NCBI GenBank assembly: GCA_003731675.1
Contig: RCNQ01000140.1
Coordinates: forward strand, 1 to 5,584
Direction: 5' to 3'
Source: Bacteroidetes/Chlorobi group bacterium ChocPot_Mid
Lineage (GTDB): Bacteria; Bacteroidota; Ignavibacteria; Kapaibacteriales; UBA2268
DNA: 5,584 nucleotides
Both the position numbers and the translations under genes were made by a program. The notes beneath the pieces were generated by a model. That model was not told where the DNA came from and made no database searches. It saw only the letters and a program-made list of their open reading frames with translations. Of the stretch, positions 1 through 5,584 are shown piece after piece. The stretch's first letter is position 1; the number at the start of each line of letters is the position of its first letter.

Positions 1-2301
1 AGGATAATAATTTTGATTAGCAGGATAAGCCCTTAAAATATAATTACCACTGATAGGAACTGAAAGGTTATAATTCCCATCCTTTGCAACAGTAGAATTA
101 ATAAAATTAACATGGAATTTCAACGCAGTACCATCATCAACAAAATCACCTCCATAAGCAACAACAACACCAGTAATCGGTATTGCACTCTCATTAAGAA
201 TTTTCCCTTCAATACTTACAGTACTCTTTGGTAGTTGCTCCAAATTAAAATTAAAATCTGCTTTATTGATATTTTTCAGCAAAGGTACTTCCGCAAAGTC
301 ATAATATTCGGGATAATATTGTGCTGTGTATTGTCCGTCTTTCACAGCAAATGCTCTGAAAGCAGTGTCCTTACCAATCTCAAATGAAAACCTCCCATTT
401 GCATCGGTTAATACAGTCCTAATTTCACCTGTTTCTAAAATAAAGTGAACACTTGCCTCGGGTATAGCTGATTTAGAATCTGCTACTATTCCACTAATTT
501 TATAAGTAACTTTCTTTTCAGTAACCATCGGATTAATTTCCAAAGTATCTCCGGCAGTCAATGAGATAACATCAGCATCTTTAAAATCTGTCCTGTTATT
601 GTACCAGCAATCTTCAAATAAATTTCCCGACAAGTGAAGGTAATAGTCCCCAGCCGGAAGAGAGAAGAATGCTTTTCCCTGAGCATCACTTATGGCAGTG
701 AATGTTGCACTGAAATCAGAAGGATACAATTTTAATGTTGCATCAGGGAAAACCCTTTCGGCATTTTTAACCAAAACGGATAAGAATGCAGTTTTTTCAC
801 CTTCCTTGACCTCAATACTCCATGTTTGCTGAATAGTAATAGTTGGATTATTAACCAAATATGCTTCTAATATAACCGTAAAAGTACCTTCTCTTTTGGG
901 TGTCCAGTTTATCAATCCAGTGCATCCGTTAACAGACATTCCCTGTGGGGATTCAATCAAATCATACCTTATTGAATCAATGCTGTTTGTAACTGCTTCT
1001 GCATCATAAGAATATGACTGCCCTACAAAAGCTTCCGTCGGTGGAATACTCTTAAAGCTAATTGTCGGATTCGTGTGAGGATGTTTATTCAGATATACTT
1101 TAACAAATTTTGATGTGTCAATTTCATTTACATAAATATCATCTGATGTATAAAACTCATATCCTATTTTATCTACTTTCAAAGTATAATGGTCAGAAGC
1201 AAGATTCGGGAAACTAAAACCGCTGTAATCAACTGCAACGGTTTCCATTTTGCTATTCATCAAATAAGCTACAGCTCCTCCGATATATATTTCATCCTGT
1301 ACTTTTTCATTTTTACCTTCGATAGCATTTTGATTTTCCATCACCCAACCTTCAATTAAATATTTCCCCTGTGGATATGTTATTGGATTTACAATAATCA
1401 GATGATTAAGGAATTCAGTATTTTCATCAACATTAATCAATGTCGCATCGAACCAATGAGGTTCAACATAATCTTTTGTGTTGTAAAATCCCGATGTATA
1501 GCTGCCATAAGGCATAGCTCTGATTATATACTTTCCCGGTTCAAGATTTTTAAAAGTAAAATTACCGTTCTCATCACTTTCAACTGTCCTGACACCAGAC
1601 ATAAACTGATGTTTGTAAAGTATAAGCATTGATTTAACACCGTTACCAAGGTTGTCCCGTACAACACCGTTAATCTTGTTTAAGCTTGCTGGAAATTCTT
1701 CAAGTTCAAAATTTGGCATTGTTTGGTTTTTAAGTCTGTTACCAGACAAAAATTCTGCCTCAAGAAAATCATAAGAATTAACATAATACATAGGTATATA
1801 TTTTCTCGGTGAGAAATTATCATAAGCAAGTATTTTATATTCATATTTTGCACTAAGTGTAATTGTATAAGAACCGTCACTTGCAGTCGGAACAGAGATT
1901 GTTTTTATTAATTTATTATCCGTAAACGCCATAAAGTCAACTGTTGCCGGAAATATTGGATAACCAGTGCTTTTTTCCTTAACTGTCCCTTTGACATCCA
2001 TCAAATTCATCTTTCTGGATTCAATTGTTAAATATGTCCTGTTGCCATACTTCGCAGAAATTACAGTTGCTTGTTCTTCAGTTTCTGCATTTTGATACCA
2101 CATATCGTAGCAATAATCTCCCCCAACAAAAACTTTATAGTTGCCGTCAGGGACTTCAATTTCGAAATATCCGCTATCGTTTGCAGTAGTATAATAATAA
2201 TAAGTCGTATCGGGTGGTGCCATTGCTTTGACTGTTACATCAGCATAGGGTATAGGATGCATCTCATAGTTATCTTGAAAAACTCTTCCACTTATTAATG
2301 C
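1..2301 (-). repeat. Seven degenerate protein repeats of about 100 residues within the large secreted protein
   Basis: These repeats are visible in the protein, not as DNA identity. Each unit opens with a strand such as ISGRV, VKGTV, INGVV, IEGWV, ISGIV or IEGKI and has a mid-unit turn: D171-SGYF, D271-GSY, D372-ENGNF, D487-YSGF, D668-AQG, D762-ANGRF, D870-GNY. It then has a strand like GNYKVFV, PGKYIIRA or AGDYYLHL. Most units end in an aromatic patch: MWYQN (196-200), MYYVN (300-304), GFYN (400-403), CWYNN (694-698), QYYPEYY (790-796), and NYYP at the cut edge. Unit 4 lacks the patch, and the cadherin-like domain (543-627) interrupts the series after it. The pattern fits carboxypeptidase-regulatory-like/SdrD B-like beta sandwiches. 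Boundaries are approximate. Confidence 0.65.
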
Positions 2302-2688
2302 AGGACCAGTATGGACATGTAAAAAATCGGAGGCAGGACCTTCACCCAAACCGTTTTGCCCTGTAACGTAAACAGAATAGGAACCCGTAACTGTAAAAGT
2401 ATGTGAGTAAGCATAAACAGCCGTTTCATCACCATTTCTTGCTAAAGTACTGATTAACGTGAAATCACCAGGATTTTCCGTATTACCAGTAGCTACATAA
2501 ATATTGAACAGGTCTGTCATAGTATGACTTGTTCCTGCCTGCCAGCTAAGTATCATCTCGTAATCAGTTCCGTTAAAGCTGATGTCAGCATTCAGATTAA
2601 CTGGTTTAGTAGGTAATTGTGAATATAAATGACTACCAAAGAAAATTGTAATTAATATAGCAATCGCAAATTGTAAATTTTTAACCAT
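1..2688 (-). CDS. Large secreted multidomain repeat protein (FN3, carboxypeptidase-regulatory-like repeats, cadherin-like domain), C-terminus outside window
   Basis: The frame is open for 896 codons from an ATG at 2688-2686 to the left edge, with no stop, so the gene is partial. Residues 1-23 are a Sec signal peptide (basic MVKN, hydrophobic core, probable cleavage after LYS before Q24). Residues 26-127 resemble fibronectin III (LSW at 47-49, YSVYVTGQN at 104-112, then GxGxxS). Carboxypeptidase-regulatory-like units follow at about 130-226, 228-334, 335-441 and 442-536. A cadherin-like/He_PIG domain lies at about 543-627 (GMSVNGCTGLINWTP at 583-597). Further units lie at about 632-722, 726-820 and 822 onward. 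Each unit carries a D-x(1-3)-G-x-F/Y-type turn. No enzyme motif is visible. Such proteins are usually exported or surface-bound, acting in adhesion, binding or scaffolding; the exact role is unknown. In this phylum a type IX secretion tail would be expected beyond the left edge, but that is inference. A GGGG at 2694-2697, five bases before the ATG, is only a weak ribosome site. Confidence 0.9.
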   Translation of the reverse strand, partial: MVKNLQFAIAILITIFFGSHLYSQLPTKPVNLNADISFNGTDYEMILSWQAGTSHTMTDLFNIYVATGNTENPGDFTLISTLARNGDETAVYAYSHTFTVTGSYSVYVTGQNGLGEGPASDFLHVHTGPALISGRVFQDNYEMHPIPYADVTVKAMAPPDTTYYYYTTANDSGYFEIEVPDGNYKVFVGGDYCYDMWYQNAETEEQATVISAKYGNRTYLTIESRKMNLMDVKGTVKEKSTGYPIFPATVDFMAFTDNKLIKTISVPTASDGSYTITLSAKYEYKILAYDNFSPRKYIPMYYVNSYDFLEAEFLSGNRLKNQTMPNFELEEFPASLNKINGVVRDNLGNGVKSMLILYKHQFMSGVRTVESDENGNFTFKNLEPGKYIIRAMPYGSYTSGFYNTKDYVEPHWFDATLINVDENTEFLNHLIIVNPITYPQGKYLIEGWVMENQNAIEGKNEKVQDEIYIGGAVAYLMNSKMETVAVDYSGFSFPNLASDHYTLKVDKIGYEFYTSDDIYVNEIDTSKFVKVYLNKHPHTNPTISFKSIPPTEAFVGQSYSYDAEAVTNSIDSIRYDLIESPQGMSVNGCTGLINWTPKREGTFTVILEAYLVNNPTITIQQTWSIEVKEGEKTAFLSVLVKNAERVFPDATLKLYPSDFSATFTAISDAQGKAFFSLPAGDYYLHLSGNLFEDCWYNNRTDFKDADVISLTAGDTLEINPMVTEKKVTYKISGIVADSKSAIPEASVHFILETGEIRTVLTDANGRFSFEIGKDTAFRAFAVKDGQYTAQYYPEYYDFAEVPLLKNINKADFNFNLEQLPKSTVSIEGKILNESAIPITGVVVAYGGDFVDDGTALKFHVNFINSTVAKDGNYNLSVPISGNYILRAYPANQNYYP

Positions 2689-2851
2689 TTTAACCCCATC
2701 TGTATTTTGATTTTAAAATGTCAATCAACATAAATTCAAAATTGAATCGTAAAATTACAAACTATTTTCAAGAAATAAAAATTTATTATTAATATTCTGT
2801 TTATGGAGTTGCAATAGAAACAATTAATAACTTTTTTTGTATATTTGATTT
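2689..2851. promoter_or_regulatory. Divergent intergenic spacer between the large secreted protein gene and tsaE
   Basis: This 163-base, very AT-rich gap separates two genes transcribed away from each other, so it must hold the start signals for both unless either is read from a distant promoter. One exact TAnnTTTG element points toward tsaE and is listed separately. For the minus-strand gene I see only a near match, CAATTTTG (2744 back to 2737), without a well-spaced upstream TTG. No hairpin, tRNA or small ORF is convincing here. Confidence 0.5.
2840..2847 (+). promoter_or_regulatory. Candidate Bacteroidota-type -7 promoter element (TATATTTG) for tsaE
   Basis: TATATTTG matches the TAnnTTTG -7 consensus of the Bacteroidota primary sigma factor exactly. 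It ends four bases before the tsaE ATG, which would place the transcript start at or next to the start codon. The partner -33 TTG is not well placed: the nearest one (2809-2811) leaves a 28-base spacer, longer than usual. In such AT-rich DNA a chance match is possible. Confidence 0.4.
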
Positions 2852-3295
2852 ATGGAAAATTTTAAGATTTATATTACAAACGACGAAAAAGAAACCATAG
2901 CTTTGGGTTATGAGTTTGCCAAAGAACTGATTATTTCAGATATTGTTCTTCTTTATGGTGAACTTGGAGCCGGAAAAACGCAGTTTTCCAAAGGTATCTG
3001 CAATTATTTTGGCATTGAAGAACCTGTAACAAGTCCAACTTTCACTTTAATTAATCAATATGACGGATTAACTGACGATTCGGTGATAACGATTTACCAT
3101 ATTGATTTATACAGGATTAAAGACCAAAAGGAATTTGAAGAAATCGGATTGAATGAAATTCTCGATGATGATTTCTCTATTAAATTAATTGAATGGCCCG
3201 AAAAAAACTTGTCTGAATATCCGGCAAACGCAAGAAAAGTTTATTTAAAATTTTCAGATGAGAATAAAGACAAAAGAGAAATAAAAATTATTTGA
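2852..3295 (+). CDS. tsaE: tRNA threonylcarbamoyladenosine biosynthesis protein TsaE (P-loop ATPase)
   Basis: TsaE is the cytoplasmic ATPase that works with TsaB and TsaD to transfer threonylcarbamoyl to A37 of ANN-decoding tRNAs (the t6A modification); the activated intermediate is made by TsaC. The 147-residue protein has the full family signature. ETIALG (14-19) lies in the N-terminal helix and the Walker A loop GELGAGKT is at 36-43. SPTFTL (61-66), HIDLYR (83-88), EIGL (97-100) and IEWPE (113-117) follow. Length is normal for the family. The ATG at 2852 puts the usual short lead before the first helix, so the start is credible, although no Shine-Dalgarno sequence precedes it. The cytochrome gene follows after 27 bases on the same strand, suggesting co-transcription. 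The tsaB, tsaC and tsaD partners are not in the window. Confidence 0.96.
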   Translation: MENFKIYITNDEKETIALGYEFAKELIISDIVLLYGELGAGKTQFSKGICNYFGIEEPVTSPTFTLINQYDGLTDDSVITIYHIDLYRIKDQKEFEEIGLNEILDDDFSIKLIEWPEKNLSEYPANARKVYLKFSDENKDKREIKII

Positions 3296-3312
3296 TATTA
3301 ATTACTTTTATA

Positions 3313-3317
3313 AGGAG
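3313..3317 (+). promoter_or_regulatory. Strong Shine-Dalgarno (AGGAG) for the cytochrome gene
   Basis: AGGAG sits five bases before the ATG at 3323, inside the 27-base gap after tsaE. It fixes the cytochrome start and contrasts with tsaE, which has no recognisable ribosome site. Confidence 0.8.
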
Positions 3318-3322
3318 ATATT

Positions 3323-4678
3323 ATGAGTTTTAAAAACTTATTTTCGACAGGAGTGTTATTATTTTTGTGTATTTCTTTGCTAAGTTTACCGGACAATCCC
3401 GATAAAAGATTTGGAGCTTATAAATACGAAGACTTCAAAACCCCGGAATACTGCGGTACATCCTGCCACATTGACTTTTACAGACAATGGAAACAAGCTA
3501 TGATGTCTCAGGCATTCATACATCATTGGGATGAAATTGAATACTTCGAATTAGCTGTTCCACATGCTGAAAAAGACCCCAAAGTTGCAGAAGTTAAAGC
3601 TGGTTGCAATGGTTGTCATGCTCCTATGGCTTATCTTGCAGGCAATGTCCCACCACCAAGACCTGATAAAGGTGACAGAGCAAACGAAGCAGTTGCCTGT
3701 GACATTTGCCATAGCATTACAGGTTTTGAAGGTGATACTCCCTTCAATTTCAATTATATTATCAAACCAGGCAAAGACAAATTCAGTACAAGAGGTGGTG
3801 GTGTTAAATCTCCAAACCACAATATTGTTGTGAATGAACTACTTAAAAGCGGTGATTTCTGCGGAATCTGCCACAATGAAAAGAGCCCTTATGGTATTTG
3901 GGTAAAATCCACTCACCTCGAATGGAAGGAAGGACCTTATGCAAAAGAAGGTGTACAATGTCAGGATTGTCACATGCCAAAAGGACAAAGCAAAACTGCA
4001 TCTATGAGCAAGGTTTACAGCGATGCAAGGCAACATCTTTTCCATGGAGCTCACGACCCTGGAAAAGTAAAAGGGACTGTTGAGTTGAGAATCCACCCTG
4101 ATATCGTTGAAGCAGAGCCCGGAGAAACAGTCAAATTCACAATAGCTTTATTCAATCAAAAGACTGGTCATAAATTCCCGACTGGTTCCGTTGAAGACAG
4201 GATTGTCTGGATGCATGTGGAAGCTACGGATTCAAAAGGTAAGAAATATCACCTGAAAGTTGACAAAAAAGGATTTGAAGGTGAAGAATATACCATTGGC
4301 TCAGATATTTTTGCATATCAGGATATGGGCATTGCAAAAAATCTGCCCGATTTCAAAGGAGTACAACGTGACGGAATTCCCATAGGAGACAGAATTTTCA
4401 GAATGCCTTATTTTGACCCGCAAGGCAGAATGACTATACAACAATGGAACACAGCTAAACTTGGTGTTGACTACCGTATTGGTCCAAGAGAAACTAAAAT
4501 TGAAACCTGTACCTTTACCATACCGAACGATGCTGCACCCGGAAAACTGAAAGTTACAGCTGTTTTAAATTACCAGAAACTTGTGAAACCAGTTGCAGAT
4601 TTTTTGAATGTCCCTGAGGATGAATCAGAAATAATTAAAGTAAATGAACATTCAACGGAGATTAAGATTTTACAATAA
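3323..4678 (+). CDS. Secreted multiheme c-type cytochrome (cytochrome c554-like, probably five haems) with C-terminal beta domain
   Basis: The 451-residue protein is probably a periplasmic or membrane-anchored electron carrier. Residues 4-22 form a signal peptide or anchor: K4, then a hydrophobic core, with no clear Ala-x-Ala cleavage site. Four canonical CxxCH haem sites are at C95-H99 (CNGCH), C126-H130 (CDICH), C180-H184 (CGICH) and C213-H217 (CQDCHMP). A fifth, CGTSCH at C44-H49, has three residues between the cysteines. The order and surroundings (FYRQW at 52-56, EAVACDICHS, GVQCQDCHMP) match the cytochrome c554-like multihaem group. Histidines such as H67, H68, H81, H166 and H198 are possible distal haem ligands. 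From about residue 240 there is no CxxCH; the region looks like a beta domain with GHKFPTG at 282-288. The redox partner and substrate are unknown. It lacks the CxxCK site typical of NrfA nitrite reductases. It starts 27 bases after tsaE and is probably co-transcribed with it. Confidence 0.88.
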   Translation: MSFKNLFSTGVLLFLCISLLSLPDNPDKRFGAYKYEDFKTPEYCGTSCHIDFYRQWKQAMMSQAFIHHWDEIEYFELAVPHAEKDPKVAEVKAGCNGCHAPMAYLAGNVPPPRPDKGDRANEAVACDICHSITGFEGDTPFNFNYIIKPGKDKFSTRGGGVKSPNHNIVVNELLKSGDFCGICHNEKSPYGIWVKSTHLEWKEGPYAKEGVQCQDCHMPKGQSKTASMSKVYSDARQHLFHGAHDPGKVKGTVELRIHPDIVEAEPGETVKFTIALFNQKTGHKFPTGSVEDRIVWMHVEATDSKGKKYHLKVDKKGFEGEEYTIGSDIFAYQDMGIAKNLPDFKGVQRDGIPIGDRIFRMPYFDPQGRMTIQQWNTAKLGVDYRIGPRETKIETCTFTIPNDAAPGKLKVTAVLNYQKLVKPVADFLNVPEDESEIIKVNEHSTEIKILQ

Positions 4679-4716
4679 TTTTTTCATTGTAATTTTGAAT
4701 TTTTAAGAAAAACACT

Positions 4717-4743
4717 TATTGGTTATTAAAACTAATATTTTTT
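4717..4743 (+). terminator. Weak Rho-independent terminator candidate after the cytochrome gene
   Basis: An 8-base-pair stem (TATTGGTT pairing with AACTAATA, including one G-U pair) encloses a five-base loop, ATTAA. It is followed directly by six T residues (4738-4743). The stem is AT-rich and so of low stability, but its position 38 bases after the cytochrome stop and the T run fit a transcript end that would separate the cytochrome from fumC. Confidence 0.45.
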
Positions 4744-4765
4744 CTCAATATAATTCGATAATTTG

Positions 4766-4781
4766 TAATTTAACTAAATTA
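4766..4781. repeat. AT-only inverted repeat upstream of fumC
   Basis: TAATTTA and TAAATTA form perfect 7-base arms around a central AC, 52 bases before the fumC start. It could be a regulator-binding site or simply chance in AT-rich DNA. No second copy was noticed in the window. Confidence 0.3.
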
Positions 4782-4822
4782 AGATAAAAATTTATTTCTA
4801 ATTATATGTAAAACTTTTATAC

Positions 4823-4827
4823 AGGAA
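4823..4827 (+). promoter_or_regulatory. Shine-Dalgarno (AGGAA) for fumC
   Basis: AGGAA lies six bases before the ATG at 4834 and supports that start, which also aligns with the usual N-terminus of class II fumarases. Confidence 0.65.
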
Positions 4828-4833
4828 ACAACT

Positions 4834-5584
4834 ATGAAAACACGTGTCGAAAAAGATTCAATGGGTGAAATTGAAGTGCCTGCAGATGTTTACTGGGGTG
4901 CTCAATCAGCACGTTCATTAATACACTTTGACATTGGCACAGAAAAAATGCCCCGTGAAGTAATCCGTGCAATGGGTATATTAAAAAAAGCTGCTGCTTT
5001 AGTCAATGCTGAGCTTGGTGTTTTAGCCAAAGATAAAGCTGATTTAATCGTAAAAGCCGCTGATGAAGTAATCGAAGGCAAACTTGATGCTCATTTCCCG
5101 TTGTCAATTTGGCAAACCGGCTCAGGAACTCAATCCAACATGAACACAAATGAAGTTATCTCCAATAGGGCTATTGAAATGGCTGGCGGTGTGATGGGTA
5201 GCAAAAAACCAATTCATCCAAATGATGATGTCAATAAATCTCAAAGTTCCAACGACACATTCCCTACTGCTATGAACATTGCTGCAGCAGAAGAGTTAAA
5301 CAAAAGACTGCTCCCCGCTGTTGCAATATTAAGGAACACATTAAAGAAAAAATCCGATGAGTTTATGAATATTATCAAAAGTGGAAGGACTCATCTTATG
5401 GATGCTGTACCTATCACTTTGGGACAGGAATTTTCTGGTTATGTGCAAATGCTCGATAATGCCATCGAAAGAATCAACCTTGTACTTCCGGGACTTTACC
5501 AACTCGCATTAGGTGGCACCGCAGTTGGCACCGGATTAAATGCTCACAAAGATTTTGCCGTCAAATCAGCTGCAAAAATTGCTG
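4834..5584 (+). CDS. fumC: Class II fumarate hydratase (fumarase C), 3' part outside window
   Basis: This iron-independent homotetrameric cytoplasmic enzyme interconverts fumarate and L-malate in the TCA cycle or its reductive branch. The first 250 residues are present; the family is usually about 460 long. The N-terminus shows RVEKDSMGEIEVP (4-16) and YWGAQSARS (20-28). Substrate-site motifs are TGSGTQSNMNTNE (95-107), HPNDDVNKSQSSND (128-141), and SGRTHLMDAVPITLGQE (183-199), which contains the catalytic-pair histidine H187. GGTAVGTGLN (227-236) follows. TGSGTQSNMN and HPNDDVN favour fumarase over aspartase, whose equivalent loop reads more like AGTSVNMN. The catalytic serine loop (GSSxMPxKxNP) would lie beyond the right edge. 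A 155-base gap with a possible terminator suggests a transcript separate from the cytochrome. Confidence 0.96.
   Translation, partial: MKTRVEKDSMGEIEVPADVYWGAQSARSLIHFDIGTEKMPREVIRAMGILKKAAALVNAELGVLAKDKADLIVKAADEVIEGKLDAHFPLSIWQTGSGTQSNMNTNEVISNRAIEMAGGVMGSKKPIHPNDDVNKSQSSNDTFPTAMNIAAAEELNKRLLPAVAILRNTLKKKSDEFMNIIKSGRTHLMDAVPITLGQEFSGYVQMLDNAIERINLVLPGLYQLALGGTAVGTGLNAHKDFAVKSAAKIA

Noticed and set aside
1402..1632. Plus-strand open frame of 76 codons
   Set aside because: It lies wholly inside the long minus-strand gene, whose frame gives clear beta-repeat motifs. The plus-strand translation resembles no protein family and has no ribosome site.
1680..1880. Minus-strand open frame of 66 codons
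   Set aside because: It is in a different frame from the long minus-strand gene that covers the same bases. Its product is low in complexity and has no recognisable domain.
2071..2298. Plus-strand open frame of 75 codons with hydrophobic stretches
   Set aside because: It is the antisense shadow of the first repeat unit of the secreted protein. Hydrophobic character is common when such codons are read in reverse, and there is no supporting ribosome site.
2809..2847. Full -33/-7 promoter pair for tsaE using TTG at 2809-2811
   Set aside because: The 28-base spacer to the TATATTTG element is longer than the usual spacing of about 17-23, so only the -7 element is reported.
3323..3388. Lipoprotein signal peptide with Cys16 in the cytochrome
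   Set aside because: The residues before the cysteine are L-F-L, not the small residues required at the lipobox -1 and -2 positions, and Cys16 lies in the middle of the hydrophobic core.
3551..4096. Several short frames on both strands inside the cytochrome gene (3551-3820 and 3839-4096 minus, 3564-3833 and 3898-4083 plus)
   Set aside because: The overlapping cytochrome frame contains five haem motifs and a strong ribosome site; the alternatives have no motif.
3323..4678. Identity as NrfA nitrite reductase, because five haem sites are present
   Set aside because: There is no CxxCK catalytic haem site, and the haem spacing and the haem-free second half do not fit NrfA.
4834..5584. Aspartate ammonia-lyase instead of fumarase
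   Set aside because: The TGSGTQSNMN and HPNDDVN motifs are those of class II fumarase; aspartases have a different loop at the first site.

Overview
The window is AT-rich bacterial DNA with few, well-separated genes. It looks like a member of the Bacteroidota/Chlorobiota (FCB) group, possibly close to Ignavibacteria or Kapabacteria. The reasons are a very long secreted protein built of carboxypeptidase-regulatory-like repeats, a TAnnTTTG-type promoter element, and a pentaheme-type cytochrome. This assignment is inference from style, not from a marker gene.

Layout. Positions 1-2688 (minus strand) are one uninterrupted reading frame of 896 codons. It starts at 2688 and runs off the left edge without a stop. 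It encodes a secreted, modular beta-sandwich protein: a signal peptide, a fibronectin-III-like domain, four regulatory-like repeats, a cadherin-like/He_PIG domain and three more repeats, the last one cut. A 163-base AT-rich divergent spacer (2689-2851) follows. On the plus strand come tsaE (2852-3295), a tRNA t6A-modification ATPase, and 27 bases later a multiheme c-type cytochrome (3323-4678), probably in the same transcript. A 155-base spacer (4679-4833) holds a weak terminator-like hairpin and an AT-rich palindrome. The 5' part of a class II fumarase gene, fumC (4834 to the right edge), comes last. No stretch longer than 300 bases lacks a gene.

How the genes relate. They do not form one obvious pathway. 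tsaE and the cytochrome are linked by spacing only. The cytochrome (periplasmic electron transfer) and fumarase (TCA cycle or reductive fumarate branch) both belong to energy metabolism but are probably separate transcripts. The large minus-strand protein is a surface or secreted product, transcribed divergently.

The points most worth a second look are the architecture and roughly 100-residue aromatic-tailed repeat of the large protein, the non-canonical CX3CH first haem site in the cytochrome, and a possible leaderless start for tsaE. I see no RNA genes, mobile elements or CRISPR arrays, and no clear evidence of a wholly new system.
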